Source: Castellaniella sp049671645 (GTDB lineage: Bacteria; Pseudomonadota; Gammaproteobacteria; Burkholderiales; Burkholderiaceae_B). From it: a stretch of DNA of 64,000 nt. The notes below the pieces were generated by a model that was not told the origin of the DNA, searched no databases, and saw only the letters and a list, made by a program, of their open reading frames with translations. Location: NCBI RefSeq assembly GCF_049671645.1, contig NZ_JBATVG010000023.1, positions 62,001 to 126,000 on the forward strand, written 5' to 3'. The number at the start of each line of letters is the position of its first letter. Position 1 is the stretch's first letter. Below are positions 17,074 to 25,672 of the stretch, piece after piece. Made by a program: the position numbers and the translations under genes.

Positions 17074-17444
17074 TTTCTGCACCCTTCGCCGGCCCCTTTA
17101 ACGCTGGCTTGCTTATGATCGGACGGGAGAGAAACCGGCACTGTGTTGCAGGCATCCACGACAAGTCTCCTTTCGTCCGCCAGCGTGACGTCCGCCCGCT
17201 CGATCTCATACTCCACACCCCGAAACCGGAAACTCAGCCGGCCTTCGGGCGCACGCACTGCGCGGATCGGCAACTGCAGGCCGGCAAGATCCGACCACCA
17301 CAAACCCGCGCCATCTGAAAGCCTGATCACCTCGACCAGATCCGGACTGGCCACTGCCACTACCTTCAGAGTCTCCGCGCGGACACCAAAACACGACAAG
17401 GCGATCAATCCCGCCCACAGCACATTCAAGCCGGCTTTCCACAT
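17070..17444 (-). CDS. Small exported protein of unknown function
   Basis: A 124-aa protein with a clear signal peptide (hydrophobic NVLWAGLIALSCFGVRAE, cleavage after about residue 23) and a mature part predicted mostly beta (LKVVAVASPDLVEVIRLSDG, RLSFRFRGVEYEIERADVTL). It has two cysteines in the mature domain (DACNTV and EGCRK) that could pair. I do not recognise the family. GAGGAG lies 6 bases before the ATG. It sits 17 bases after the CHASE2 gene and overlaps the M48 gene by 4 bases, so the three are translationally tied and probably form one envelope system. Confidence 0.75.
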   Translation of the reverse strand: MWKAGLNVLWAGLIALSCFGVRAETLKVVAVASPDLVEVIRLSDGAGLWWSDLAGLQLPIRAVRAPEGRLSFRFRGVEYEIERADVTLADERRLVVDACNTVPVSLPSDHKQASVKGAGEGCRK

Positions 17445-17461
17445 AAGGTCTCCTCGTTAAT

Positions 17462-18886
17462 TCATGGGTTTCGCGCTGCCGTCGAAGCCCCATCCCAAAA
17501 CAACAGCAACGACACCAAGCCGATCATGAACAGCCATCCTTGCAGTGCAATATCCAAGATTGAATAGCACAGCACATAAATTGCAAAAACCATCAGAACC
17601 CACAGAGACAGCCATGCCGCGCGTCGAGCCAGACGACCAAGCGCTTGGCGAGCCGCCGCGCCCGCCAAGCCTTGGTTTGACGGTTGCGGCTGGACGCTAC
17701 AGCCGCATCGCGCACGGATGAGCCGCCCGGCCTTTTGTCTGAAATACTGGCGCCAGATGCAAACCAGCGTGGTCAGCAATAGCCACACGAGCGAAGAGAC
17801 GTGCCGAATCTCCCGAGTCCGCAAATAATCACCACCCAGGCGATCAAGATTCTCTAGAGCCATGGCATGGATATAAACGCCCGCCAGCCGCTCGTAGAGG
17901 GGAGTTGCGTGGTAGTCGTTCAGGCTGGGCATGATCACCCCGGCAAGCACGACAAAAGGTTCCCCGGATCCAAGATAAGGCGGTCTGAGGCGGCCACCAT
18001 CAGGCAGGAACAACTCGGACAGCCTGACTTGATGGACCGGCAGGCAATCAGTCGAGGCGCTTGCCGGCGCGCCACCGAACCCCAGGTAGCGGAAGATCGT
18101 CAGCAGCACATACCTTGGAACCCGGGTAGTCCAATTGCCGCACTCTCTGTCTTCACGCAACACCCATTGCGTGGACAGGACATCCTGCGCCTGGATACCG
18201 CCGCAACCGTGACCACGAGCTCGACACAGTTCCTGGTAAAGAGCCCACGCGGCACTGGGCGCCGACTGTGGTACCGCCGTTTCACGATCTGCATCTCGCA
18301 GACCTCGGCTCAGCGGGTAGTTGTCGCCCAGCCCGTCCCACACGGAAGCCACCAGCTTGGGCTGGTTCAGCAAGGCGTAGGTCTCATCCGAAATCGGAAT
18401 TTTTCCACCGCCGCCAGCCAGATAGACTGGGGGATACGGCCGGCTGGATTGATCGGTTCCCTGCGCGATACGGCCCAGAACACTGCCAAGCCGCCGCATA
18501 TCTCCGCTGGCAGTCCGGGGGCGCTCGAAGAAGATGTCGTAGAACACTGCTGCGGGAACATCATCCGCATTCTGGCGCGAGACCAGCCGGCTCAAAATGC
18601 GCGCATGATCACGATAGGTCAGCGGCCAGTCGTTTGCTTCGAGCCGCCCGCTCTCATGCAGTGCCCTAATGCTGTCGTAATCTATATTCACAACCGTGAT
18701 GGGGGCTGGCGGCACAGGTTGCACATAGGCGCGCGAACGACTGATATCTTCCGCCAATGCCCGTTCGCTGGCGGAAGACAAACCGAAAGGATCCGCCCAG
18801 ATCACCCACATGCCCAAAGCCCAAAGCATCAACAGTTGCGCCAGGAACCGGAGATGCTTGGACAACTTCGAACGACAGGTCACCAT
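17462..18886 (-). CDS. CHASE2-domain membrane protein without an output domain
   Basis: A 474-aa inner-membrane protein. One N-terminal membrane helix (about residues 12-30) is followed by a periplasmic CHASE2-type sensor domain (ITVVNIDYDSIRALHESG; WPLTYRDHARILSRL; AAVFYDIFFERPR; later GEPFVVLAGVIMPSLND and YERLAGVYIHAMALENL) and about three C-terminal helices (roughly 355-372, 412-434, 440-462). CHASE2 normally feeds a kinase or cyclase; here the protein ends at the membrane with no cytoplasmic catalytic domain, so signalling would have to pass through partners, for example the M48 lipoprotein and small exported protein encoded downstream. The region is AT-richer than its flanks. Confidence 0.85.
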   Translation of the reverse strand: MVTCRSKLSKHLRFLAQLLMLWALGMWVIWADPFGLSSASERALAEDISRSRAYVQPVPPAPITVVNIDYDSIRALHESGRLEANDWPLTYRDHARILSRLVSRQNADDVPAAVFYDIFFERPRTASGDMRRLGSVLGRIAQGTDQSSRPYPPVYLAGGGGKIPISDETYALLNQPKLVASVWDGLGDNYPLSRGLRDADRETAVPQSAPSAAWALYQELCRARGHGCGGIQAQDVLSTQWVLREDRECGNWTTRVPRYVLLTIFRYLGFGGAPASASTDCLPVHQVRLSELFLPDGGRLRPPYLGSGEPFVVLAGVIMPSLNDYHATPLYERLAGVYIHAMALENLDRLGGDYLRTREIRHVSSLVWLLLTTLVCIWRQYFRQKAGRLIRARCGCSVQPQPSNQGLAGAAARQALGRLARRAAWLSLWVLMVFAIYVLCYSILDIALQGWLFMIGLVSLLLFWDGASTAARNP

Positions 18887-18936
18887 GTCCGGGATACGAT
18901 GGGTAAAAGAAAAAGTGTATCAGTCCGAGAAATTTA

Positions 18937-18964
18937 TTATCTTTGTATAAACACAAATTACAAG
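18937..18964 (-). promoter_or_regulatory. Likely sigma70 promoter of the CHASE2-M48 operon
   Basis: On the minus strand TTGTAA (18959-18964) and GATAAT (18937-18942) are separated by 16 bases, in a strongly AT-rich stretch, with the start codon about 50 bases downstream. It is the best-looking -35/-10 pair in this part of the window. Confidence 0.55.
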
Positions 18965-19130
18965 ATGTATTCTCGCGATTGAAAACCGCGTCACGGTGCC
19001 TCACCGCCATGCCTGCCGCCCCACCCGCGCCGTATCGGTCCGCCCATGCGCCTCACATTTATGGACTATCCTTACGCAAGAGCCGCTGCGCGCGGCCGCA
19101 TCCATTACAGGCCCGCCCACGATACACGCC

Positions 19131-19934
19131 ATGAACACCGCAGATACCCTCACCATTGCTGATCGCACTTTCCATTCCCGGCTCCTGGTCGGCACCGGAA
19201 AATACCGCGATTTCGACCAGACCCGCGACGCTATCGAGACCAGCGGCACGGAAATCGTCACCGTCGCCATCCGCCGCACCAACATCGGCCAGAACCCGGG
19301 CGAGCCCAATCTGCTGGACTTCCTGTCCCCGGACCGCTACACCATCCTGCCCAACACGGCGGGCTGCTACACGGCTGACGACGCCGTGCGCACCCTGAGG
19401 CTGGGCCGCGAACTGCTGGACGGCCACAACCTGTGCAAACTGGAAGTCCTGGGCGATGCCGGCAACCTGTTCCCCAATATGCCGGAAACCCTGGCGGCGG
19501 CCCGCACGCTGGTGGCCGACGGCTTCGACGTGATGGTCTACTGCAGCGACGACCCCATCCAGTGCCGCATGCTGGAGGACATCGGCGTGTCGGCCGTGAT
19601 GCCGCTGGCATCCCTGATCGGCTCGGGCATGGGCATCGTCAACCCCTGGAATCTGCGCCTGATCATCGACCAGGCCCGCGTCCCGGTGCTGGTGGATGCC
19701 GGGGTCGGCACGGCGTCCGATGCCGCCATCGCCATGGAACTGGGCTGCGACGCCATCCTGATGAACACCGCGATCGCCGGCGCCCGCGACCCGATCCGCA
19801 TGGCGCGGGCCATGCGCCTGGGCGTGGAAGCCGGCCGCGAGGCCTATCTGGCCGGTCGCGTAAAACGCAAATACTACGACGCGGACCCCAGTTCGCCCGC
19901 CGAAGGCCTGTTGCCGTCGACGCGGGCGGCCTGA
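19131..19934 (+). CDS. thiG: Thiazole synthase
   Basis: ThiG builds the thiazole phosphate of thiamine from DXP, dehydroglycine and ThiS-thiocarboxylate. A (beta/alpha)8 barrel of 267 aa with the Schiff-base lysine in NLCKLEVLGD (K103) and the phosphate-site motifs SGMGIVNPWNL and DAGVGTASDAA. The ATG at 19131 gives the family start. I found no thiS-like frame ending in Gly-Gly immediately upstream, where it often lies in relatives, so the sulphur carrier must be elsewhere. No TPP riboswitch is visible in the 240-base AT-rich leader. thiD follows after 112 bases. Confidence 0.96.
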   Translation: MNTADTLTIADRTFHSRLLVGTGKYRDFDQTRDAIETSGTEIVTVAIRRTNIGQNPGEPNLLDFLSPDRYTILPNTAGCYTADDAVRTLRLGRELLDGHNLCKLEVLGDAGNLFPNMPETLAAARTLVADGFDVMVYCSDDPIQCRMLEDIGVSAVMPLASLIGSGMGIVNPWNLRLIIDQARVPVLVDAGVGTASDAAIAMELGCDAILMNTAIAGARDPIRMARAMRLGVEAGREAYLAGRVKRKYYDADPSSPAEGLLPSTRAA

Positions 19935-20046
19935 TTTTTCCCCGCCCCAGAATCCGCAACCCCCGGCGTCCCGGTCGATCGACCCGCTTGAACGAGTCTT
20001 GACCGGACAGGACGCCAGGCCCTTCCGACCGACGCAGAAACCTCCG

Positions 20047-20868
20047 ATGATTCCGAACACCTTATCCATCGCCGGCGTGGACCCTTCCGGCGGCGCCGGC
20101 GTCCTGGCCGACGTCAAGACCATGAGCGCCCTGGGCGCCTACGGCATGGCGGTGATCGCGGCCCTGACCGCCCAGAACACCCAGGCCGTCACGCACATCG
20201 CCCCGGTGCCGCCGGACTTCGTCGCCGCGCAGATCGACACCCTGTTTGCCGACGTGCGCGTCGACGCGGTGAAAATCGGCATGCTGGGCCAGGCGGGCGT
20301 CACACGCATCGTGGCCGAACGGCTGGCACACTGGCAGCCCGCCCACCTGGTGCTGGACCCGGTCATGGTCGCCAAAAGCGGCGACCATCTGCTGGAACGC
20401 CAGGCCGTCGAGGCCCTGCGCGAAGGCCTGATTCCTCTGGCGACCATCATCACACCGAACCTGCCCGAGGCCGGCGTGCTGCTGGACCAGGGGCCGGTCG
20501 ACAACCTGAAAGACATGCGCCGGGCAGCCGAACGCCTGCGCCGCCTGTTGCCGGACGACACCCGCCGCTGGGTCTTCCTGAAGGGCGGCCACCTGCCCGG
20601 CGACGACACCATCGACCTGCTGCACGACGGCGACCGCATGATCGAACTGCCGGGCCGGCGCATCGACACCCCCAACACTCACGGCACCGGGTGCACGCTC
20701 TCGGCCGCCCTGGCCGCCCTGCTGCCGCGCACCGGAGACGTGCCGGAAGCCGCCCGCCGGGCCAAGGACTACCTGGAACGGGCCATCGCGGCATCCGGCC
20801 AATTGCAGGTGGGATCCGGCCACGGGCCCGTCCAGCACTTCCACGCCTGGTGGGGCAGGCCCGCCTGA
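20047..20868 (+). CDS. thiD: Hydroxymethylpyrimidine/phosphomethylpyrimidine kinase
   Basis: ThiD phosphorylates HMP and HMP-P to HMP-PP, which is joined to the ThiG product. A ribokinase-fold protein of 273 aa: TLSIAGVDPSGGAGVLADVK at the N-terminus, AVKIGML, VLDPVMVAKSGDHLL, and the anion-hole motif NTHGTGCTLSAALAALL near the C-terminus. The ATG at 20047 is chosen because the fold begins there; 16 extra codons upstream are unlikely to be used. Downstream of thiG on the same strand. Confidence 0.95.
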   Translation: MIPNTLSIAGVDPSGGAGVLADVKTMSALGAYGMAVIAALTAQNTQAVTHIAPVPPDFVAAQIDTLFADVRVDAVKIGMLGQAGVTRIVAERLAHWQPAHLVLDPVMVAKSGDHLLERQAVEALREGLIPLATIITPNLPEAGVLLDQGPVDNLKDMRRAAERLRRLLPDDTRRWVFLKGGHLPGDDTIDLLHDGDRMIELPGRRIDTPNTHGTGCTLSAALAALLPRTGDVPEAARRAKDYLERAIAASGQLQVGSGHGPVQHFHAWWGRPA

Positions 20869-20927
20869 ATCCACCGCCGGCCCTCAATCCCGGCGCCGGC
20901 CGCCCCCGCAGGCACGGGGGTCTGGCC

Positions 20928-20951
20928 TATAATCGACTCACGTTAACCCTA
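20928..20951 (+). promoter_or_regulatory. Likely promoter of the isoaspartyl methyltransferase homologue
   Basis: TATAAT at 20928-20933 is a consensus -10 box; no good -35 is seen at the usual distance. GTTAACCCTA follows at 20942-20951, the same half-site as in the 12313-12326 palindrome. The gene starts 31 bases after the -10. Confidence 0.5.
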
Positions 20952-20964
20952 AGGCTCACGAAAC

Positions 20965-21645
20965 ATGAACGTCAACGACATCAGCGACGCTGAACGTGCC
21001 CGTTTCAACATGGTCGAACAGCAGATCCGCCCCTGGAACGTCCAGGACGAACGCCTGCTGCAAGCGGCCTTCGACCTGCCGCGCGAACGCTTCGTGCCGC
21101 CTCAGCTGCAGGCCCTGGCGTTCACGGACACGGAACTGCCGCTGGTGATCGATGGCGTCGATACGCGCGAACACATGCTCTCGCCCAAGGTCGAGACCAA
21201 GCTGATCGAAGAACTGCAACTGGTCCCCAGCGACTGCGTGCTGGAAATCGGCACCGGGTCCGGCTACCAGGCCGCCCTGCTGTCGCGCCTGTGCCAACAG
21301 GTCACGTCCATCGAAATCGACAGCCGCCTGGCGGCTTTTGCCCAGGGCAACCTGGCCCGCAGCCAGATCGGCAACGTCGTGCAGGAAACCGGCGACGCCC
21401 ACGCTGGCTGGGGCACGGCGGAATACGACGCCATCCTGATCACCGGCTCGGTCCCGACCGTCCCCGACGCGCTGAAGTACCAACTGGCCGTGGGCGGGCG
21501 CCTGGTAGCCATCGTGGGACACAACCCCATCATGACCGCCTGCCGCATCACGCGCACCAGCGCCGCGAACTTCGAAACCGTGCAGGTCTTCGACACCTGG
21601 ACCAAGCCCCTGCGCGGCACGGCACGATCCCGCTTCAAGTTCTGA
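20965..21645 (+). CDS. pcm: Protein-L-isoaspartate O-methyltransferase family protein
   Basis: A 226-aa cytoplasmic SAM-dependent methyltransferase. The SAM motif I CVLEIGTGSGYQAALLS is at about residues 91-107, with motif EIDSRLAAFA after it and AEYDAILITGSVPTVP as motif II. The N-terminus ARFNMVEQQIRPWNV fits PCMT homologues of Burkholderiales. True PCMTs repair isoaspartyl residues in damaged proteins; this branch lacks some of the substrate-site sequence of E. coli Pcm, so the exact substrate is not certain. It is followed by a strong bidirectional terminator. Confidence 0.85.
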   Translation: MNVNDISDAERARFNMVEQQIRPWNVQDERLLQAAFDLPRERFVPPQLQALAFTDTELPLVIDGVDTREHMLSPKVETKLIEELQLVPSDCVLEIGTGSGYQAALLSRLCQQVTSIEIDSRLAAFAQGNLARSQIGNVVQETGDAHAGWGTAEYDAILITGSVPTVPDALKYQLAVGGRLVAIVGHNPIMTACRITRTSAANFETVQVFDTWTKPLRGTARSRFKF

Positions 21646-21680
21646 CGGCACGCAGATCGCAGATCCTGCGGCCCAGTAGC

Positions 21681-21714
21681 AAAAAGGCCTCTTTCGTCTG
21701 AAAGAGGCCTTTTT
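21681..21714. terminator. Bidirectional rho-independent terminator
   Basis: A 15-bp perfect stem, AAAAAGGCCTCTTTC with GAAAGAGGCCTTTTT, around a 4-base loop. The A- and T-runs work for both strands, ending pcm on the plus strand and rfaE2 on the minus strand. Confidence 0.93.
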
Positions 21715-21736
21715 GCTTGGCGGCGGAGCTACAGGT

Positions 21737-22300
21737 TCATTGGCGGATCTTCCGCAGCAAGGCCGTGGTGGACCGTTGGTGTTCAAATGGGATGGCCACC
21801 GCGCTGCCGCCCCAGCCACGCACCGCGGCGGTTTCGGGCAATAGGTCCATATCGTAGTCACCGCCCTTGACGATGATATCCGGACGCAACGCCTGGATCA
21901 GTTCCAGGGGGGTGTCTTCCTCGAACCAGGTGACCAGATCCACGCAAGCCAATGCCGCCAGCAAGGCGGCCCGATCGGCGCACGCGTTCAGGGGTCGATC
22001 CGCGCCTTTCCCCAGCCGGCGCACGGACGCATCGGTATTGACCGCCACGATCAGAGAACCGCCCAATTGCGCCGCCTGATCCAGGTACGTGACGTGGCCG
22101 CGGTGCAGGATGTCGAATACCCCGTTGGTGAACACCCAGGGGTGCGGCAGGCATCTCTGGACGATCGCCTCCCGGCAATCTTCAGGCGACAGGATCTTCG
22201 ACTCGAAACGGGGGGTCGGCCCTCCCGGCGCCTTGGCCGCATCCGCTATGCGGCCGGGCGCCGTGGAACCGCGGGCGGCATCGGTCGATTCCGAGGTCAT
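21737..22300 (-). CDS. rfaE2: D-glycero-beta-D-manno-heptose 1-phosphate adenylyltransferase
   Basis: Activates heptose-1-phosphate to ADP-heptose for the LPS inner core. A 187-aa nucleotidyltransferase with NGVFDILHRGHVTYL (HxGH signature), AVNTDASVRRLGKG, and IVKGGDYDMDLLPE. It is the stand-alone C-terminal half of HldE, as usual in Burkholderiales; the N-terminal kinase (RfaE1) must be separate. The ATG (22298-22300) overlaps the ubiB stop in ATGA, so a much longer open frame through ubiB is not the gene. The first 30 residues are low-complexity. Confidence 0.93.
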   Translation of the reverse strand: MTSESTDAARGSTAPGRIADAAKAPGGPTPRFESKILSPEDCREAIVQRCLPHPWVFTNGVFDILHRGHVTYLDQAAQLGGSLIVAVNTDASVRRLGKGADRPLNACADRAALLAALACVDLVTWFEEDTPLELIQALRPDIIVKGGDYDMDLLPETAAVRGWGGSAVAIPFEHQRSTTALLRKIRQ

Positions 22301-23862
22301 ACCCCGCCCCCTCGCGTCAGCGCCCACACGGCAACCCCCAGCCCCACGGCCAGGATGCCGCACAGAACGACCAGCAGCCGATTGGCGCCTTCCTGGGCGC
22401 GGCGCAGCCGTTCCAGTTCGGACCGCATGGCGGGCCCCGGATCGGGGTGGTTCAACCGGGTATAGACCAGCCGGGGGATCTGCGGCAGGATCTGCGCCCA
22501 CTGGCTGGCTTCCTGGTCCAGCCGCTGGCGCAGGCCCCTCAGGCCCACCCGCTGATGCATCCAACGTTCCAGAAAGGGCTTGGCGGTTTGCCAGAGGTCC
22601 AGGTTGGGGTCCAGTTCGCGCCCCATGCCCTCGACATTCAGCAAAGTCTTTTGCAGCAGCACCAACTGGGGCTGGATTTCGACATTGAAGCGGCGCGAGG
22701 TCTGGAACAGGCGCAGCAGCACCTGCCCCAGGGAAATTTCCGCCAACGGCCGGTCGAAATAGGGTTCGCACACGGCGCGCACCGCGCCTTCGAGTTCTTC
22801 CTCGCGGGTAGTGGGCGGCACCCAGCCCGATTCGATGTGCAACTGCGCCACCCGGCGGTAATCGCGGCGGAAGAAGGCCAGGAAATTCTGCGCCAGATAA
22901 TTCTTGTCGAATTCCGACAGCGATCCGACGATGCCGAAGTCCAGGGCGATATAGCGCCCCAGGGAATCCGGGTCGTCGGAAACATAGATATTGCCCGGGT
23001 GCATGTCGGCATGGAAAAAGCCATCGATGAACACCTGCATGAAAAAGATTTCCACGCCCTGGCGGGCCAGCAGGGGGATGTCCACCCCGAGTTCGCGCAG
23101 CTGGGCCACCCGGCTGACCGGCACCCCGCGCATGCGCTGCATGGTGAAGACCTGGCTGGCGCAGAATTCCCAGACGACTTCGGGCACCAGCAGCAGGTCG
23201 GCCCGGTCGGTATCCGGACCGAAATTGCGCCGCAGCTGGCTGCAATTGGCCGCCTCGCGGATCAGGTCCAGTTCATCGTGCAGGTATTTGTCGAATTCGG
23301 CGACGACCTCGCGCGGCTTCAAGCGGCGGCCATCCGGGGCCAGACGCTCGACCAGGCCGGCCAAGGCCCGCAACAGCGTCAGATCCCGTTCGATGGCTTC
23401 GCGCATGCCCGGACGCAGGACCTTGACGGCGACCTCGCGCCCATCGTGCAGAACGGCGAAATGCACCTGGGCGATCGAAGCGGACGCCACCGGATCGCGG
23501 TCGAACTGCGCGAACAGAGTCTGGGGCGATGCCCCCAGGGCCCCCTGGATAATGGCCGCAGCCTGATCCGATGGAAAAGGCGGCACGCGGTCTTGCAGAC
23601 GCGCCAGTTCATCGGCAATATCGGCAGGCACCAGATCCCGGCGCGTGGACAGCACCTGACCGAACTTCACATAGATCGGCCCCAGGGTCTCCAGGGCCAG
23701 GCGCAACCGTTCTCCCCGGGGGCGGCGCGGGCGACGCCCCAGACACACCAGACGCAGCAGCGCATGCGCCCAGGGATGCTGCAGGCTGGACAGCACCAGT
23801 TCGTCCAGCCGATACCGCAGGCTGATCCACAGAATATAGGTCAGACGCCAGAACGTCAGCAT
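22297..23862 (-). CDS. ubiB: Ubiquinone biosynthesis atypical kinase UbiB
   Basis: Membrane-anchored ADCK/ABC1-family atypical kinase/ATPase needed for coenzyme Q synthesis. The signature KxGQ motif is in YVKFGQVLSTRRDLVPADIA (about residue 65), followed by an Ala-rich nucleotide loop, VAVKVLRPGM, DMHPGNIYV and ALDFGIVGSL. Two C-terminal hydrophobic helices (about residues 490-515) anchor it. 521 aa is normal. It overlaps rfaE2 by 4 bases and ubiJ by 7 bases, so the ubiJ-ubiB-rfaE2 set is one operon. Confidence 0.96.
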   Translation of the reverse strand: MLTFWRLTYILWISLRYRLDELVLSSLQHPWAHALLRLVCLGRRPRRPRGERLRLALETLGPIYVKFGQVLSTRRDLVPADIADELARLQDRVPPFPSDQAAAIIQGALGASPQTLFAQFDRDPVASASIAQVHFAVLHDGREVAVKVLRPGMREAIERDLTLLRALAGLVERLAPDGRRLKPREVVAEFDKYLHDELDLIREAANCSQLRRNFGPDTDRADLLLVPEVVWEFCASQVFTMQRMRGVPVSRVAQLRELGVDIPLLARQGVEIFFMQVFIDGFFHADMHPGNIYVSDDPDSLGRYIALDFGIVGSLSEFDKNYLAQNFLAFFRRDYRRVAQLHIESGWVPPTTREEELEGAVRAVCEPYFDRPLAEISLGQVLLRLFQTSRRFNVEIQPQLVLLQKTLLNVEGMGRELDPNLDLWQTAKPFLERWMHQRVGLRGLRQRLDQEASQWAQILPQIPRLVYTRLNHPDPGPAMRSELERLRRAQEGANRLLVVLCGILAVGLGVAVWALTRGGGV

Positions 23863-24479
23863 GCGGCCCCCGGCAACTGCCGGACACGGGCATCCAGGCG
23901 GTCCAGCCGGGATTCAAGCGCCCGCAGATCGCCGCGCCAGCGGCGAAAATCCACGCCCCGCACCCCGATACCGGATTCTTCGGCCAGATATTCGGTCAGA
24001 TTGTCCTGTGCCCGCGCGGCGCCGTGCCGCACGCCGGTCGCCAAGCGCCGCCCGCCCTGGACCAGGCGCACCGCCATCGCATCACCGACGATGCGGGACA
24101 GGTCGTCTTCAACGTCCCAGCGCAGATCGCGCGCCAGGTCGGACACCAGGTGGGCCAGGCCCGCATCCCCCTGGATGTGAGCCAATGCCGTGACCCCCGC
24201 CAGGCCCTGGCGCCGCCAAGCGGCCGGCAGATCGCTCAAGCGATCGGCGGGGATGGACAGGGTGACGTCGGGCGCCACGGCGGCATCGCAGACCCGCAGC
24301 ATTCCATCCGAACCGATATCGACCTGCAGCGACCATGTCCCCGCTGCGACCCGCAATGACTTGCCCGCATGACCGGCCAGGCGTGCAGCCGCCCAGGTTT
24401 CGCGACGCAACAGCGCGTTGAACCCGCGCAGCAGCAAGTCCGCAGGCCGGGGCAGGAAAGGAGGAAACGGTATGTTCAT
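23856..24479 (-). CDS. ubiJ: Ubiquinone biosynthesis accessory factor UbiJ
   Basis: A 207-aa cytoplasmic SCP2-type lipid-binding protein that with UbiK helps the soluble Ubi complex. An N-terminal helix (FLPRPADLLLRGFNALLRRE) is followed by an SCP2 beta sheet (AGTWSLQVDIGSDGMLRVCD, VTLSIPADRLSDLP, HIQGDAGLA) and a C-terminal coiled-coil-like segment (DFRRWRGDLRALESRLDRL). The ATG at 24479 is chosen because the longer frame would run through the terminator hairpin of the next gene. Partner genes ubiB and ubiE are nearby. Confidence 0.85.
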   Translation of the reverse strand: MNIPFPPFLPRPADLLLRGFNALLRRETWAAARLAGHAGKSLRVAAGTWSLQVDIGSDGMLRVCDAAVAPDVTLSIPADRLSDLPAAWRRQGLAGVTALAHIQGDAGLAHLVSDLARDLRWDVEDDLSRIVGDAMAVRLVQGGRRLATGVRHGAARAQDNLTEYLAEESGIGVRGVDFRRWRGDLRALESRLDRLDARVRQLPGAAC

Positions 24480-24571
24480 GCGCAGGGAACCGATGAACCT
24501 GCTGAAGCGAAGGGCGGCATCGACATCGAGAAGACAGATCGGCCGGCCGCCACACCCAAGGCAGGATTCAA

Positions 24572-24622
24572 AAAACTGAGGGTCCGGGATCGCCGTCATG
24601 GCAGGTCCCGGACCCTCAGTTT
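24572..24622 (-). terminator. Rho-independent terminator after the Tim44-like gene
   Basis: A 17-bp perfect stem (24573-24589 with 24606-24622, core CTGAGGGTCCGGGA) around a 16-base loop. On the minus strand it is followed by a run of T residues. It separates the Tim44-like gene from ubiJ. Confidence 0.88.
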
Positions 24623-24694
24623 ACTGGTTTTAGGCAAGGCCCACGCGGGGCCTTGGGCGGCGGCGCGCAGCCTATGCCCCGCCCCGGAACAGGA

Positions 24695-25672
24695 TCAAGC
24701 CTGCGGATTCAACTGCTGGATGCCGGCCAGCAGCCAACCGGCGCCATCGGCCTTGTACAGATTCCAGACTTCTTCCAGGCGGAAGGCCTCGGCGCCGGCG
24801 GATTCACGCAACATGCCCGAATAACGCACACTGGCCAGATGGCCGCCCGCCACGGTCTCGATCCCCAGCAGTTCGGCATTCAACAGGACGATTTCCGTGT
24901 GATTGCCTTCGCCCGGCTGAGGCAGGCGCGGGGTGATTTCCACCAACAGGTCGTCGGTCAGCAGCTCGCGCAAGGCAGCCCGGTCGCCCGCATCCCACAA
25001 GGCCTGGACCTGGGTAAATTGCTGCTTGGCCTGGTTCAGAAAGGCGGGAACGTCAAAGTCGCCCGGAATGAACCAGGACGGGTCCTGCGTGGCCGTGGAG
25101 GGCACGGATTCGATCACCGGCGCGGCCGATGCGGCCACAGCCCCGGCGGCAGGCGCCCCGGATGACGGCGCCCAGGTGGACGGCTGCTGCGCCTGACGAT
25201 AGCTGTTGCCCGCCCCGCCAGCCCCGGCGGCAGCCAGGGGGCGCTGGGCGCCGCGCAGGCGCCGCACCAGGAACATGACGGCAAAGATCACCAGCCCGAT
25301 CAGCAAGGCGCTGGACAGGAATTCCAGGAATGCACCCGACAACCCCATGCTGGACAGCAGGGCGGCAATGCCCAGGCCGGCGGCAATACCGGCGATGGGG
25401 CCCAGCCAGCGGGACATGCCGGACTTGGCGGCGACGCCCGCTGCCGCCGTGCCTGCCGCCGCCCCCGCGGCCGGCGTTGCGGCCCGCTGCGTCGTGGTGG
25501 CTGCCGGCGGCGTGACCGCCTGGCGCTGTTTCATGACATTGGAGGACTGGCGTCCAAAGCTGCCGCCACCGCCCATGCGGCGCGCCTGGGCATCGGAGGT
25601 GACAGCCAGCATCAACAAGGCCGCGACCAACAGCAGCGTGGCAACGAACCAGCGTGGCATTTGAACAATCAT
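24695..25672 (-). CDS. Tim44-like domain membrane protein
   Basis: A 325-aa inner-membrane protein. A signal/anchor (about residues 6-28) is followed by a Gly/Ala/Thr low-complexity region, two hydrophobic segments (about 90-135), an R/Ala-rich linker, and a C-terminal Tim44-like domain (FNLDVPAFL-like GDFDVPAFLNQAKQQFTQVQ; ELLTDDLLVEITPRL; VSVRYSG-type strand LASVRYSGMLRES; EVWNLYKADGAGWLLAGIQQ). Bacterial Tim44 homologues lie beside ubiquinone genes in Burkholderiales but have no settled role. The ATG at 25672 has AGGAGA 6 bases upstream. ubiE lies upstream on the same strand, 222 bases away. Confidence 0.85.
   Translation of the reverse strand: MIVQMPRWFVATLLLVAALLMLAVTSDAQARRMGGGGSFGRQSSNVMKQRQAVTPPAATTTQRAATPAAGAAAGTAAAGVAAKSGMSRWLGPIAGIAAGLGIAALLSSMGLSGAFLEFLSSALLIGLVIFAVMFLVRRLRGAQRPLAAAGAGGAGNSYRQAQQPSTWAPSSGAPAAGAVAASAAPVIESVPSTATQDPSWFIPGDFDVPAFLNQAKQQFTQVQALWDAGDRAALRELLTDDLLVEITPRLPQPGEGNHTEIVLLNAELLGIETVAGGHLASVRYSGMLRESAGAEAFRLEEVWNLYKADGAGWLLAGIQQLNPQA

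Noticed and set aside
21737..23245. A 502-codon reading of rfaE2
   Set aside because: The extra N-terminal part is a frame-shifted reading of ubiB. The ATG overlapping the ubiB stop gives the normal stand-alone adenylyltransferase.
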